A stretch of DNA of 64,000 nucleotides from contig NZ_SOHM01000011.1 in assembly GCF_004403945.1 (NCBI RefSeq), forward strand, positions 108,849 to 172,848, in the 5' to 3' direction. The stretch comes from Cryobacterium lactosi (GTDB taxonomy: Bacteria; Actinomycetota; Actinomycetes; Actinomycetales; Microbacteriaceae). Positions 1-9,186 of the stretch are shown here, piece after piece (position 1 is the stretch's first letter; each line of letters begins with the position of its first letter). The position numbers and the translations under genes are program-made. Under the pieces are notes generated by a model. The model saw only the letters and a program-made list of their open reading frames with translations, ran no database searches and was not told where the DNA came from.

Positions 1-1
1 C

Positions 2-661
2 TCGCTGGTGATCCTTTTCGCCCTGCTCGTGTCGCGGTTCGCCTGGATGGCCATCACCACCTCGCTCTACCGGTACGGGCCCCGGCGGCTGCGGGAGCGC
101 GGCTGGAGCTGGCGCACCGGGGTCGCGGTGTCGTTCGCCGGGATGCGCGGGGTGGTGACCCTCGCCGCCGTGTTCCTGTTGCCGCCGGAGACGCCGCAAC
201 GCGAGTTGCTGCAGCTGTTGGCGTTCGTGGTGGTGGTCGGCACCCTGTTGCAGGCGCTCGCCCTGCCGTGGATCATCCGCCGGTTGCGGTTGCCGCCGCC
301 GGACCGGTCGCAGGAGCGGACCGAGGCGCAGATGCTCCTCGCCGAGGCGCAGACCGCGGGTTTGGCCCGACTGGACGCCGAGGTGACCGACGCCGACGAG
401 GCCAGGGTGATCGGGCGGCTGCGCACCAACGCGGTGTTCCTCGCCGACGCCCTGGACAACCCCGCTCCGGATGACGCCGAGCCGTTGCCCGCCGCCTACA
501 ACCGTTTGCGGCGGGCCATGATCGAGGCCGAACGCGAGGCCGTCCTGGCCGCCAGAGTTCAGGGCCGCTACCAGGAACCGGCTATCCGTTCGGCGTTGGC
601 TTTCATCGACGTGGAGGAGTCCGCGCTCAAGGCCGGCTCGCCCAAGCGCCTCGAGGGGTGA
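2..661 (+). CDS. Na+/H+ antiporter, CPA1 family (C-terminal part)
   Basis: The reading frame is open at the left edge, so the N-terminal part lies outside the window. What remains is about 220 residues: the last membrane helices followed by a roughly 120-residue cytoplasmic tail. The helix containing AGMRGVVTLAA matches the conserved G-x-R-G-x-x-x-L segment of NhaP/CPA1 Na+(K+)/H+ exchangers, and a further hydrophobic helix follows (LLAFVVVVGTLLQALALPW). The tail is charged and Ala/Glu-rich (AEAQTAGLARLDAEV), as in actinobacterial members of the family. Expected role: cation/proton exchange at the plasma membrane for pH and salt homeostasis. The ion specificity cannot be read from this fragment. 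It is convergent with the next gene, 18 bases away. Confidence 0.85.
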   Translation, partial: SLVILFALLVSRFAWMAITTSLYRYGPRRLRERGWSWRTGVAVSFAGMRGVVTLAAVFLLPPETPQRELLQLLAFVVVVGTLLQALALPWIIRRLRLPPPDRSQERTEAQMLLAEAQTAGLARLDAEVTDADEARVIGRLRTNAVFLADALDNPAPDDAEPLPAAYNRLRRAMIEAEREAVLAARVQGRYQEPAIRSALAFIDVEESALKAGSPKRLEG

Positions 662-679
662 GCGAGCGCGGCCGAGCCC

Positions 680-1801
680 CTACTCCAGTTGAGGTTTCCG
701 GGTCAGTGCCGGCTCGTTCCAGGTCTTCGCGATCGCCCAGGCGACGGCGGCGATCGGCACGGCGAGCACAGCGCCGATGATGTTGGCCACGATGGTTCCC
801 GCGGTCAGGGCGACGAGGATGACCAGCGGGTGCAACTTGAGCGACTGCGCCATGACAACGGGCTGCAGGAAGTTACCCTCGAGCTGGTTGACCAGGATCA
901 CGATGCCCACGACGATCAGGGCGGTGACCCAGTCGGTCGCGACCAGCGCCACCAGGGCGGCCAGGATGCCGGCCACCGTCGCACCGATCAGGGGGATGAA
1001 TGCCGTGAGGAAGACGATGACGGCCAGCGGGAGGGCGAGGGGCACCCCGAGGATGGCGAGGCCGGTGCCGATCGCTGCCGCGTCGACGAAGGCGACGATG
1101 GCCGTGCCGCGGATGTAGCCGCCGAGTACCCGCACCGTGGTGGTGCCGATGCGACGGCCGCGCTGCAGGCGCTCACCCTTGAACGGCTTGAGGAAGAACG
1201 CCCAGATGACGTCGCCGTCCTTGAGGAAGAAGAACAGGATCACCAGGACCAGGACCAGGCCGGTGAAGAATTCACCCGCGGCCGCCGCGCCGGCGAGGGC
1301 CCCCGAACCGAACTGGCTACTGGTAAGGAAGACCACACCCTGGTCGCGGAAATCCTCGAGCTGGGCGGCGTCGACGGCCAACGGGCCCTCGGTGAGATAG
1401 GTGATCAGCTGGTCGACGCCGTCGGAAGCGCTTGACGCCAGCTCGGTCCACTGGTTCTCGACGGCGACGACGATGAGGGTCACGATGCCGCCGAACACGA
1501 TGATGGCGGTGAGCAGGGTGACCCAGGTGGCGAGCATGGGTGACATGCCGCGGCGGCGCAACCACTGGATGACCGGGCTCAGCGCTGACGCGAGAATGAT
1601 CGCGATCAGCACCGGGATCACCACGAGCTTCACCTGCACGAGAAGGAAGACGATCACGCCGATCAGCGCGAGCGACAGGAGGATCTGCCCGCTGCGCAGG
1701 CCAAGCCAGCCCAGCTTGTCGGTCAGCAGGGTACGCAACGTTGTGGGGCCGGCGGATTGCGCGCCGGACACGCGGGCACCGGATTTGTCTGGGGTTCGCA
1801 T
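680..1801 (-). CDS. AI-2E family transporter (PerM/UPF0118-type permease)
   Basis: 373 residues, normal for the family. After about 30 polar residues come hydrophobic segments typical of AI-2E exporters: paired N-terminal helices (ILLSLALIGVIVFLLVQV, then VVIPVLIAIILASAL), a central soluble stretch, and a C-terminal bundle containing FIPLIGATV, the family hallmark before the last helices. Members export autoinducer-2 or act as Na+(Li+)/H+ antiporters; the substrate here is unknown. The start is an ATG at 1801 on the complement strand. It stands alone, convergent with the antiporter and divergent from fdhA across about 300 bases. Confidence 0.85.
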   Translation of the reverse strand: MRTPDKSGARVSGAQSAGPTTLRTLLTDKLGWLGLRSGQILLSLALIGVIVFLLVQVKLVVIPVLIAIILASALSPVIQWLRRRGMSPMLATWVTLLTAIIVFGGIVTLIVVAVENQWTELASSASDGVDQLITYLTEGPLAVDAAQLEDFRDQGVVFLTSSQFGSGALAGAAAAGEFFTGLVLVLVILFFFLKDGDVIWAFFLKPFKGERLQRGRRIGTTTVRVLGGYIRGTAIVAFVDAAAIGTGLAILGVPLALPLAVIVFLTAFIPLIGATVAGILAALVALVATDWVTALIVVGIVILVNQLEGNFLQPVVMAQSLKLHPLVILVALTAGTIVANIIGAVLAVPIAAVAWAIAKTWNEPALTRKPQLE

Positions 1802-2105
1802 GGGATAACCCTAGACAACCCGTCGCGACACAGCTCGAAAACCCGCCGGGCGGCATCCGGAATCGCACTCTGCTCACAGAGAGCGTTCACAGGGTCGACG
1901 CACATACGATACACACGTTTTCGGTCCTGTACACCCTTGAAATTCCCAGTCTCCTGTAGTGCAGTGGAGAGTGCTTGAGCGCGCTCGACGGCTTGCCGTG
2001 GGCGGCTGGGTGTACCACCGAGAAACACCATTGAGGATGCCGCGCGCCACAAGCGCGAACCGACCGGTTCAGGTGTCATGAAGAGGTATCAAGGAGGATA
2101 CAAAA
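1802..2105. other. non-coding gap between divergent genes
   Basis: 304 bases separate the AI-2E permease start from fdhA. No credible gene is present. The region should hold both divergent promoters, but I could not pick out a convincing -35/-10 pair. The only clear signal is the strong Shine-Dalgarno AAGGAGG at 2091-2097, eight bases before the fdhA ATG. Confidence 0.6.
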
Positions 2106-3323
2106 ATGGCAGGAAACAGAGCAGTTGCCTATGAAGGACCGGGCAAGGTCGACGTTATCGACATCGACTACCCCACCTTCGAGCTGAAGGACGGACCCGG
2201 CGTGAACCCGGCGAATGTCGGACGGCAGGTTCAGCACGGCGTCATCCTGAGAACCATCACCACGAACATCTGTGGCTCCGACCAGCACATGGTTCGCGGC
2301 CGCACCACGGCTCCGACGGGCCTGGTGCTCGGACACGAGATCACCGGCGAGGTGGTCGAAGTCGGCCGCGACGTCGAGTTCATCAAGGTCGGCGACATCG
2401 TCTCGGTCCCGTTCAATATCTCCTGCGGTCGCTGTCGCAACTGCAAGGAGCGCAAGACCGGTGTCTGCCTGAACGTGAACCCGGACCGTCCGGGTAGCGC
2501 GTACGGCTACGTCGACATGGGCGGCTGGGTCGGTGGGCAGTCACAGTACGTGCTGGTGCCGTACGCCGACTGGAACCTGCTGAAGTTCCCCGACCGGGAG
2601 CAGGCCCTCGAGAAGATCCTCGACCTCACCATGCTGTCGGACATCTTCCCGACGGGGTTCCATGGGGCGTTCACCGCGGGGATCGGCGTGGGCTCAACGG
2701 CCTACATCGCCGGTGCCGGCCCGGTCGGACTCGCCGCTGCCGTCTCGGCTCAGCTCCTCGGAGCGGCCGTCGTGATCGTCGGCGACCTCAACCCCGAGCG
2801 TCTGGCGCAGGCCCGCAGCTTCGGCTGCGAGACCGTCGACCTCACCAAGGGCGAGCCGCAGGATCAGATCGAACAGATCCTCGGTGTGCCCGAGGTTGAC
2901 GCGGCGGTCGACGCCGTCGGATTCGAGGCGCACGGCCACGGCAAGGACTCCGGCAAGGAAAAGCCGGCCACCGTGCTGAACTCGCTGATGAAGGTCACTG
3001 CGGCCGGCGGAGCACTCGGTATTCCCGGGCTCTACGTCACGGGTGACCCGGGCGCCGCCACCGAGGAGGCCAAGGTGGGGTCGCTGTCGATCAGCCTCGG
3101 CACCGGCTGGGCCAAGTCGCTGTCCTTCACCACCGGGCAGTGCCCGGTGATGAAGTACAACCGGCAGCTGATGATGGCGATCCTGCACGACAAGGTGCAG
3201 ATCGCCAAGGCCGTGCACGCCCAGCCGATCAGCCTCGAGGATGCCCCGCGCGGGTACGCCGAATTCGATGCCGGCGCGGCGACGAAGTACGTGCTCAACC
3301 CGAACGGCTACCTCAAGGACTGA
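2106..3323 (+). CDS. fdhA: formaldehyde dehydrogenase, glutathione-independent
   Basis: 405 residues, zinc-dependent medium-chain dehydrogenase. It should oxidise formaldehyde (and possibly other aldehydes) to formate with NAD+, without glutathione or mycothiol, as in the Pseudomonas putida enzyme. Visible motifs: catalytic-zinc residues in NICGSDQH (Cys56) and LGHEITGE (His77, Glu78); a structural-zinc lobe with four cysteines (107, 110, 113, 121) in CGRCRNC...C; and the nucleotide-binding GAGPVG. The long insertions relative to ordinary alcohol dehydrogenases and the GGWVGGQSQYV segment are typical of this subfamily. Start: ATG with AAGGAGG eight bases upstream. It is followed by a hairpin terminator, so it is probably monocistronic. 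Confidence 0.93.
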   Translation: MAGNRAVAYEGPGKVDVIDIDYPTFELKDGPGVNPANVGRQVQHGVILRTITTNICGSDQHMVRGRTTAPTGLVLGHEITGEVVEVGRDVEFIKVGDIVSVPFNISCGRCRNCKERKTGVCLNVNPDRPGSAYGYVDMGGWVGGQSQYVLVPYADWNLLKFPDREQALEKILDLTMLSDIFPTGFHGAFTAGIGVGSTAYIAGAGPVGLAAAVSAQLLGAAVVIVGDLNPERLAQARSFGCETVDLTKGEPQDQIEQILGVPEVDAAVDAVGFEAHGHGKDSGKEKPATVLNSLMKVTAAGGALGIPGLYVTGDPGAATEEAKVGSLSISLGTGWAKSLSFTTGQCPVMKYNRQLMMAILHDKVQIAKAVHAQPISLEDAPRGYAEFDAGAATKYVLNPNGYLKD

Positions 3324-3353
3324 GTGAACTCAGGCCGAGATAGCCAGTGACAG

Positions 3354-3385
3354 AACCGGGATCGGGCGAAGGCCCGGTCCCGGTT
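3354..3385 (+). terminator. intrinsic terminator after fdhA
   Basis: Two 14-base arms (3354-3367 and 3372-3385) pair with one mismatch around a GAAG loop, and TTT begins at the end of the right arm. It lies 30 bases after the fdhA stop. Its position argues against starting the next gene at the GTG at 3347. Confidence 0.75.
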
Positions 3386-3454
3386 TGTCGCGCCGGCGCG
3401 AGTAGCCTGATCTGGTCGCACGTTGCGCGACTCGAACGCAAGGACCCCACCGGA

Positions 3455-4162
3455 ATGCCCCGCCACGAGAGCTCTCCCCCACCGGCCACGGCCGCCGGGC
3501 CGCGCTGGAGTGCGATCATCGTCGCGGGCGGCAGGGCCACGCGGTTGGGCGGCATCGACAAGACCGCGCTGGTCTGGCAGGGGCACAGCCTGCTCGACGG
3601 CGTCGTGGCCGCAGCATCCGGTGCAGCCCGGATCTGTGTGGTCGGCTCCGACGCCGACCTCGGCGGCGACCTGCTGCGCGCCGTCGAGAGACCGCGCTGG
3701 GGCGGTCCGGCCGCTGCGATTGTGGCGGGCCTGGAGGCCGTGGCCGGCGACGCCGACACCGACTGGGTCCTGGTCCTCGCCGGTGACCTCGTGCATGCCG
3801 ACGCCGCCGTGACGCTCCTGCTGGCCGAACTCGACCGGATCAACGCCTCCGAGATGACCGCCACAACCTCAAGCGCTCCGGCGGCCGATCGGCCCATCGA
3901 CGGCCTGATCGGCGTGGACTCCGACGGTCGACGCCAACCGTTGCTCGCCGTCTACCGGCGGGCGGCACTGCTGGCATCCGCACGTCTCCATCCGGCAGAC
4001 AACCTCCCGGTGAAGAGCCTGATCGGCAGCCTGAACCTGGTTCAGTTGCGCCTTCCCGACGCGCTGACCGACGATGTCGACACCCCCGCCGACGCCGCCA
4101 GGCTCGGTATCGTCGTTCCCGCCCCTGCCGCACCGTCGAGCACTCCGCGGCCGACGCGGTGA
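3455..4162 (+). CDS. molybdenum cofactor guanylyltransferase-like protein (MobA family)
   Basis: About 235 residues from the ATG at 3455. The N-terminus has the nucleotidyltransferase signature IIVAGGRATRLGGIDKTAL (the G-G-x-x-x-R-x-G-x-x-K loop), then WGGPAAAIVAGL and VLVLAGDLVHAD, where the GD pair would bind Mg-GTP. MobA joins GMP to molybdopterin to make the (bis-)MGD cofactor used by DMSO-reductase-family enzymes such as the nitrate reductase and FdhF/YdeP proteins in this window. An alternative in-frame GTG at 3347 would add 36 residues, but its 5' end lies under the fdhA terminator. moeA follows 122 bases downstream. A related NTP-transferase role cannot be excluded. Confidence 0.78.
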   Translation: MPRHESSPPPATAAGPRWSAIIVAGGRATRLGGIDKTALVWQGHSLLDGVVAAASGAARICVVGSDADLGGDLLRAVERPRWGGPAAAIVAGLEAVAGDADTDWVLVLAGDLVHADAAVTLLLAELDRINASEMTATTSSAPAADRPIDGLIGVDSDGRRQPLLAVYRRAALLASARLHPADNLPVKSLIGSLNLVQLRLPDALTDDVDTPADAARLGIVVPAPAAPSSTPRPTR

Positions 4163-4284
4163 CTGGCTAGCCTTGACCCAGGCGCGCTGTCGTCGATGAT
4201 CCTCGAGGAGTCCGCTATGCCCCTGCTCCACACCGGCCGTTCGGCCCGTTCCGGTTCACCAGGCACCAGCGGCGTGGTGCTCTG

Positions 4285-5478
4285 ATGGAGTGGCTGGAGG
4301 CCAGGGACACCGTGCACCGGTTGGGCACGGGAATGCCCGGTGGCACCGAGACCGTGGCCCTGTCCGAGGCCGTCGGACGCACGCTCGCCGCCGAGGTGCG
4401 CTCGCTGACGGCGCTGCCGAGCTTCGCGTCCTCCGCCATGGACGGCTGGGCCGTCAACGGCGCAGAACCGTGGATCGTGGGCGATGCGATCCTGGCGGGC
4501 GACCCGCCGACAACGACCGCCCTCGCGCCAGGGACCGCGCGGCCGATCGCCACCGGCGCCTGTGTGCCGGCCGGCACCCACGGCATCCTGCGCTCGGAAA
4601 AGGGTCAGCTCGCCCCCGCGACTGCCGGGGGCGCGGGGCCCGTGCTGATCCGTTCGGCGGGCACCCGTTCCACCGAGCCGGCCCTCGGTGAGCACGTGCG
4701 GGGGCGCGGCGAGGAGTGCGGACTCGACGAGAGGATGTTGGAGCCCGGCTGCCTGCTCACGGCGCCGCGGGTGGCGCTGGCGGCGGTGACCGGCCACGAC
4801 ACGCTCACTGTGACCACACCGCCGACCGTGGAGCTGCTGCTGCTCGGCACCGAGGTGATCCAGTCCGGCGTCCCCGGTCCCGGCCAGGTGCGGGATGCCT
4901 ACTCCCCCGAGTTCCCGGCGCTGCTGACGGGGCTCGGCGTGAGGCTGAGCGCGCTGCGGCGGCTGCCGGACGACCTCGGTCAGACCATCGACGCCATCCG
5001 TTCGAGCACGGCCGCGTTGGTGATCAGCACCGGTGGCAGCGCCCGCGGCCCCGCAGACCATGTGCGCGCGGCCCTGGCCGCTCTCGGTGCGAGCGTGCTC
5101 ATCGACGGGGTACGGATGCGGCCCGGCCACCCCGTCATGGTGGCCCGCCTGGGCGACGGCCGGCTGATGCTCTGCCTGCCCGGCAACCCGCTGGCCGCCA
5201 TGCTGGTCCTGGCCAGCCTGGGGATGCCGCTGATCGACGGGCTGCTCGGCCGGCCGCTGCTGCCCCTGGACCGGGTGGCCCTCGCGCACGACATCGCCAA
5301 CCTCAGCGGGTCGACCCGTCTGGTGGCATACCGGCTCACCGACGACGGCGCGGTGCCCACAGCACGGCAGGGCTCCGGCATGCTGCGCGGGCTCGCGGAG
5401 GCCGACGGTGTGGCCGTGGTCCCACCCGGCGGGGCGTGCGCCCCCGACCCGGTCGCCACGCTTCCGCTGCCCTGGTAA
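4285..5478 (+). CDS. moeA: molybdopterin molybdenumtransferase
   Basis: 397 residues. MoeA inserts molybdate into adenylylated molybdopterin to give active Mo-cofactor. Visible motifs: ASSAMDGWAV near residue 50 (the SAMDGYAV motif of MoeA domain I/III); LLLGTEVI and RDAYSPEFPALL; STGGSARGPAD (the molybdenum-cofactor-biosynthesis GGxSxG-type loop, here GGSARG); DGVRMRPGHPVM; and LPGNPLAAM near residue 295. The middle domain is shorter than in E. coli MoeA. Together with the MobA-like gene upstream and the DUF6457-like gene downstream it forms a Mo-cofactor group close to two molybdoenzymes. Confidence 0.9.
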   Translation: MEWLEARDTVHRLGTGMPGGTETVALSEAVGRTLAAEVRSLTALPSFASSAMDGWAVNGAEPWIVGDAILAGDPPTTTALAPGTARPIATGACVPAGTHGILRSEKGQLAPATAGGAGPVLIRSAGTRSTEPALGEHVRGRGEECGLDERMLEPGCLLTAPRVALAAVTGHDTLTVTTPPTVELLLLGTEVIQSGVPGPGQVRDAYSPEFPALLTGLGVRLSALRRLPDDLGQTIDAIRSSTAALVISTGGSARGPADHVRAALAALGASVLIDGVRMRPGHPVMVARLGDGRLMLCLPGNPLAAMLVLASLGMPLIDGLLGRPLLPLDRVALAHDIANLSGSTRLVAYRLTDDGAVPTARQGSGMLRGLAEADGVAVVPPGGACAPDPVATLPLPW

Positions 5479-5541
5479 CCGCTCCGGTCTGCCGTCGGCC
5501 GTCGGCCTCTCGGAGTGGCCCAGGTGCTGGCAGACGGCTGC

Positions 5542-6057
5542 TCAACAGGCCAGGGAAGTGAGGGTCTTCGTCTCGCCGTTCCAGAACCGTGCCGCGACGC
5601 AGGACCCGGCCGCCGGCGGCTCACCGAGAACCGCGAGCGCATGGCCGACCTGATCGGCGCCGAGCCGGCGGGCGAGGGTGACGTGCGGCGTCCACCGATC
5701 GGGCCGGGTGAGCTCCACGGCCCCTGGCGCCACTCCGAGCACGGTCCGGTGCACCTCCAGCAGGACCCTGGTCATCACCACGGGGCGGGCGAGCACGAAC
5801 CGGCCGGGCCCCGCCCGGAACAGCACCAGTCCGGAGACCCTGAGTTCAACGGGCAGCGGCGCGGCCGCCCGGTCGAACGCGGCCCGCACGGCATCCGTGA
5901 GCTCGAGTGCCGGTCCGGCCGCCAGCGTGAGGTGCGGCCGGTTGCTCGCACCCTGGTGCCGGCCCAGATTCGGCAGCCCGGCCTCCTCCAATGCCGTCCA
6001 CTCCGCGCGAAACGCAGCCTCGGTAGCCGGGTCGAAGGTCAACTCGATGCTTCGCAT
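5542..6057 (-). CDS. 2'-5' RNA ligase family / 2H phosphoesterase
   Basis: 171 residues from ATG 6057. An upstream start at 6090 is possible but adds only a polar leader. It carries the two H-x-T-x motifs that define the 2H superfamily, PHLTLA in the N-terminal half and PHVTLA in the C-terminal half, about 95 residues apart. Such proteins act as RNA 2',3'-cyclic phosphodiesterases or reversible 2'-5' ligases; the physiological substrate is unknown. It is convergent with moeA and not obviously connected to Mo-cofactor synthesis. Confidence 0.8.
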   Translation of the reverse strand: MRSIELTFDPATEAAFRAEWTALEEAGLPNLGRHQGASNRPHLTLAAGPALELTDAVRAAFDRAAAPLPVELRVSGLVLFRAGPGRFVLARPVVMTRVLLEVHRTVLGVAPGAVELTRPDRWTPHVTLARRLGADQVGHALAVLGEPPAAGSCVAARFWNGETKTLTSLAC

Positions 6058-6286
6058 GGCTTCATCCTGCCCTGTTCCCGGCTGGCCCATCGCACCACGG
6101 ATAGCGCACCACGTTTACGGGAAGAAGTGAGATTCCAAGGACGGAATCCGGCACAGCATCCTTTCTGCCGGCCGTTGTCCTGATAAACGTTCGTCGCAGG
6201 GAACCGCGCGGACCGACCGATTGCCGTGGCACCTTTCCGGTGCTATTTCTGGAGCGCACGTTTCCTGCCCCGACCGAAGGAGACCC

Positions 6287-6613
6287 ATGAACGCCCCCGT
6301 ACCCGACGACGGGCGGCCCGACGGCCGGCTCGACGACCTCAGCCGACGGTTGACCCAGGCACTGCAGATTCTCGACCTCGACGTCGACTACCCCCTGCTC
6401 CTCGGACTGGCCGCCGATACCTCCCGAGCAGTGGGGCCCGACGGCGGACCGATCAGCACCTTCCTGGTGGGCTATGCGGCCGGCCTGACGAGCACCTCCG
6501 ACAAACAGTCCGTGACCGACGCCGTGCAGCGCGCCGTCGACGTGGCCAGGCAGGCCACCCGGAAGACCGGGGACGGCGGCATCGACGACGGCTGGGCGAA
6601 CACCGCGCAGTAG
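6287..6613 (+). CDS. small DUF6457-like protein
   Basis: 108 residues starting at ATG 6287, with AAGGAG four bases upstream. Mostly helical and acidic, containing LQILDLDVDYPLLLGLAADTSRAVGP and a GYAAGL segment; it has no signal peptide or membrane helix. It resembles the small actinobacterial DUF6457 domain, which from memory is found beside or fused to MobA-like proteins; that fits the Mo-cofactor genes here but is not proven. It is convergent with the large molybdoenzyme gene downstream. Function unknown. Confidence 0.6.
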   Translation: MNAPVPDDGRPDGRLDDLSRRLTQALQILDLDVDYPLLLGLAADTSRAVGPDGGPISTFLVGYAAGLTSTSDKQSVTDAVQRAVDVARQATRKTGDGGIDDGWANTAQ

Positions 6614-6699
6614 CCGTCGGTGCGGCACCGGTCTGCAGCCGCCGGTGTCGTGGCGCCCTGCAGCCGTCGACGTGGGCCGCCCCAGACGACGAACGGCGC

Positions 6700-9072
6700 C
6701 TACGTGGTCAGCACCGCTTCGACGTTGTGCGCCGGTTCCAACCGCACGATCACGGCCTTGGACACCGGGGTGTTGCTGCCCTCCGCCACCTGGTCGAGCG
6801 GAACGAGCACATTCGCCTCCGGGTAGTACGCCGCCGCGCATCCCCGGGCGGTGGGATACGCCACCGCTCGGAACCCGTGCAGCACCCGGTCGACGCCGTC
6901 GTCGTAGACGCCGTGGACATCCACCAGCTGCTCGTCGGCCAAGCCCAGCTCGACCAGGTCGTTGGGGTTGACGAACACCACGTGCCGGCCCTTCTTGATG
7001 CCGCGGTACCTGTCGTCATGGCCGTAGATGGTGGTGTTGAACTGGTCGTGCGAGCGCAGGGTCTGCAGGATGAGCGTGCCGTCGGGCCGGTCCAGGTGCT
7101 CGAGGTCGTTGACCGTGAGCATCGCCTTGCCTGTGGGGGTGGGGAAGGTGCGGGAGTCGCGCGGCCCGTTCGGAAGCAGGAAGCCGCCCTCCCGGCGGAT
7201 CTTGGTGTTGTAGTCGTCGCAGCCGGCGACGACGTGCGAGATGTGCTCCCGGATCAGGTCGTAGTCGCGCTCGAAGCCCGTCCAGTCCACATTCACCTTC
7301 GTGCCCAGCACGGCGCGGGCGAGGCGGCTGACGATGGCCACCTCGGAGAGCAGGGTGGGCGCGACCGGGCTCACCTTGCCCCAGGACGGATGCACGGCGC
7401 AGACGGTGTCCTCCACCGACACGAACTGTTCCCCGGTGGCCTGCCGGTCGATCTCGGTGCGTCCCATTGTCGGCAGGATCAGGGCCTCATCGCCCACCAC
7501 GGCGTGTGAACGGTTGAGCTTGGTGGAAACCTGCACCGTCATTTCGGCGCCGTGCATGGCGGCCTCGGCGGCCTGGGTGTCGCTGATCGCGCTGACCAGG
7601 TTGCCGCCGAGGGCCATGAAGACCTTGATCTGACCGTCCCGCAGCCCCCGGATGGTGGCGACGGCATCCACACCGTGCTCGCGGGGCGGGTTGAAGCCGA
7701 ACTCCCGTTCGAGGGCGTCCAGGAACGCCGGCGGCATCTGCTCCCAGATGCCCATCGTGCGGTCGCCCTGCACGTTGCTGTGCCCACGGATCGGCGAGGC
7801 GCCGGCGCCGGGCTTGCCGATGTTGCCCCGCAGCAGCAGCAGGTTGATGATCTCCTTGATGGTGGCGACGCCCTTCTTGTGCTGGGTGAGCCCCATCGCC
7901 CAGGTGATGATCACCTTCTCGGCACGGAGGTACCGGGCGGCAAGCTCGTCGATCTCGGCGGCGCGCAGCCCGGTGGCCTCGAGCACGGCCTTCTCGTCGA
8001 CCCGGGCGAGGTGTGCTGTGAGTTCCTCGAGACCCTGGCAGTGCTCACGCAGGAACTCGTGGTCGAGAACGGTGCCCGGGTTCGCGGCCTCCGCGGCGAG
8101 CACCCGCTTGGACACCGCCTGCAGCAGCGCCATGTCACCGCCGAGCCGTACCTGCACGAACTGGTCGGCCATGTCGGTGCCGTGCCCGATGATGCCCTTC
8201 ACCCGCTGCGGGTTCTTGTAACGCTTGAGGCCGGCCTCCGGCATGGGATTGACCGCGACGATCTCGGCGCCGTTCTCCTTCGCCTCCTCCAGGGCGGTCA
8301 GCATCCGCGGGTGATTGGTGCCCGGGTTCTGGCCCATCACGATGATGAGGTCGGCCTTGCCGAAGTCGTCGTAGGTAATGGTGGCCTTGCCGATGCCGAT
8401 GGTCTGCCCCATCGCCCAGCCCGACGACTCGTGGCACATATTGGAGCAGTCCGGCAGGTTATTGGTGCCGAAGGCGCGCACGAAGAGCTGGTAAGCGAAG
8501 GCGGCCTCATTGGAGGTGCGGCCGCTCGTGTAGAAGGCGGCCTGGTCGGGCGAGTCCAGCCCGTTGAGCTTGTCGGCGATCACCCTGAACGCCTCCGCCC
8601 AGCCGATCGGCCGGTAGTGGTCGTCGCCGGCGGCCTTGTACACGGGTTCGGTCAGCCGCCCCTGCATGCCCAGCCAGTAGTCAGTGCGGCCGAGCAGGTC
8701 GCTGACCGGATGCTCGGCCCACCATTCCCTACCGATCGTGATGGGCGTGGCCTCCCAGGTGACGGCCTTGGCGCCGTTCTCGCAGAATTCGAACGTCTTG
8801 CGGTGGGTGGGATCCGGCCAGGCACAGCTCATGCAGTCGAAGCCGTCCTTCTGGTTCATCGCCAGGAGGGTCTTGCGGCTGCGACTGACGCCCATGCCTT
8901 CCAGCGCCGGGATGGTGGAGTGCAGCACGCCCGGCACCCCCGCCGCCCAGGACTTGGGCGAGCCGACCTCGAGGGTGGACTCCCCCGACTCGTCGGTGTC
9001 GTCCAGGTGCACGGGACTCTTCTGGTGCGCCGCCGGGTTGGTGGTCACTTTCTTGGGCGTCATCCTGGGCAT
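6700..9072 (-). CDS. FdhF/YdeP family molybdopterin oxidoreductase
   Basis: 790 residues. This is a DMSO-reductase-superfamily protein of the formate-dehydrogenase-H/YdeP type. Near residue 78 it has GFDCMSCAWPDP, the short cysteine segment typical of YdeP-like proteins in place of a full four-cysteine [4Fe-4S] domain. Mo-cofactor contacts are visible in TSGRTSNEAAF, MGQNPGTNHPRML, GLTQHKKG and RGHSNVQGDRTMG. The C-terminal MGD-binding domain has TLRSHDQFNTTIYG and a final YYPEANVLVPLD region. The natural substrate of this family is uncertain; formate or a nitrogen or sulfur oxide are both possible. AAAGGG lies before the ATG at 9072. It needs the Mo-cofactor made by the neighbouring genes. 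No fdhD sulfurtransferase gene is in the window. Confidence 0.85.
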   Translation of the reverse strand: MPRMTPKKVTTNPAAHQKSPVHLDDTDESGESTLEVGSPKSWAAGVPGVLHSTIPALEGMGVSRSRKTLLAMNQKDGFDCMSCAWPDPTHRKTFEFCENGAKAVTWEATPITIGREWWAEHPVSDLLGRTDYWLGMQGRLTEPVYKAAGDDHYRPIGWAEAFRVIADKLNGLDSPDQAAFYTSGRTSNEAAFAYQLFVRAFGTNNLPDCSNMCHESSGWAMGQTIGIGKATITYDDFGKADLIIVMGQNPGTNHPRMLTALEEAKENGAEIVAVNPMPEAGLKRYKNPQRVKGIIGHGTDMADQFVQVRLGGDMALLQAVSKRVLAAEAANPGTVLDHEFLREHCQGLEELTAHLARVDEKAVLEATGLRAAEIDELAARYLRAEKVIITWAMGLTQHKKGVATIKEIINLLLLRGNIGKPGAGASPIRGHSNVQGDRTMGIWEQMPPAFLDALEREFGFNPPREHGVDAVATIRGLRDGQIKVFMALGGNLVSAISDTQAAEAAMHGAEMTVQVSTKLNRSHAVVGDEALILPTMGRTEIDRQATGEQFVSVEDTVCAVHPSWGKVSPVAPTLLSEVAIVSRLARAVLGTKVNVDWTGFERDYDLIREHISHVVAGCDDYNTKIRREGGFLLPNGPRDSRTFPTPTGKAMLTVNDLEHLDRPDGTLILQTLRSHDQFNTTIYGHDDRYRGIKKGRHVVFVNPNDLVELGLADEQLVDVHGVYDDGVDRVLHGFRAVAYPTARGCAAAYYPEANVLVPLDQVAEGSNTPVSKAVIVRLEPAHNVEAVLTT

Positions 9073-9186
9073 CCCTTTCGCCGGCCGGGATCCACCGGCA
9101 CCTCTGCGCCGTCGCCCCGGAGAACATTGGAGTTACCCTGTCAGAGCTATCAGCATCCGCGGCTCACGGCAAGGACCCTGGGCTGT

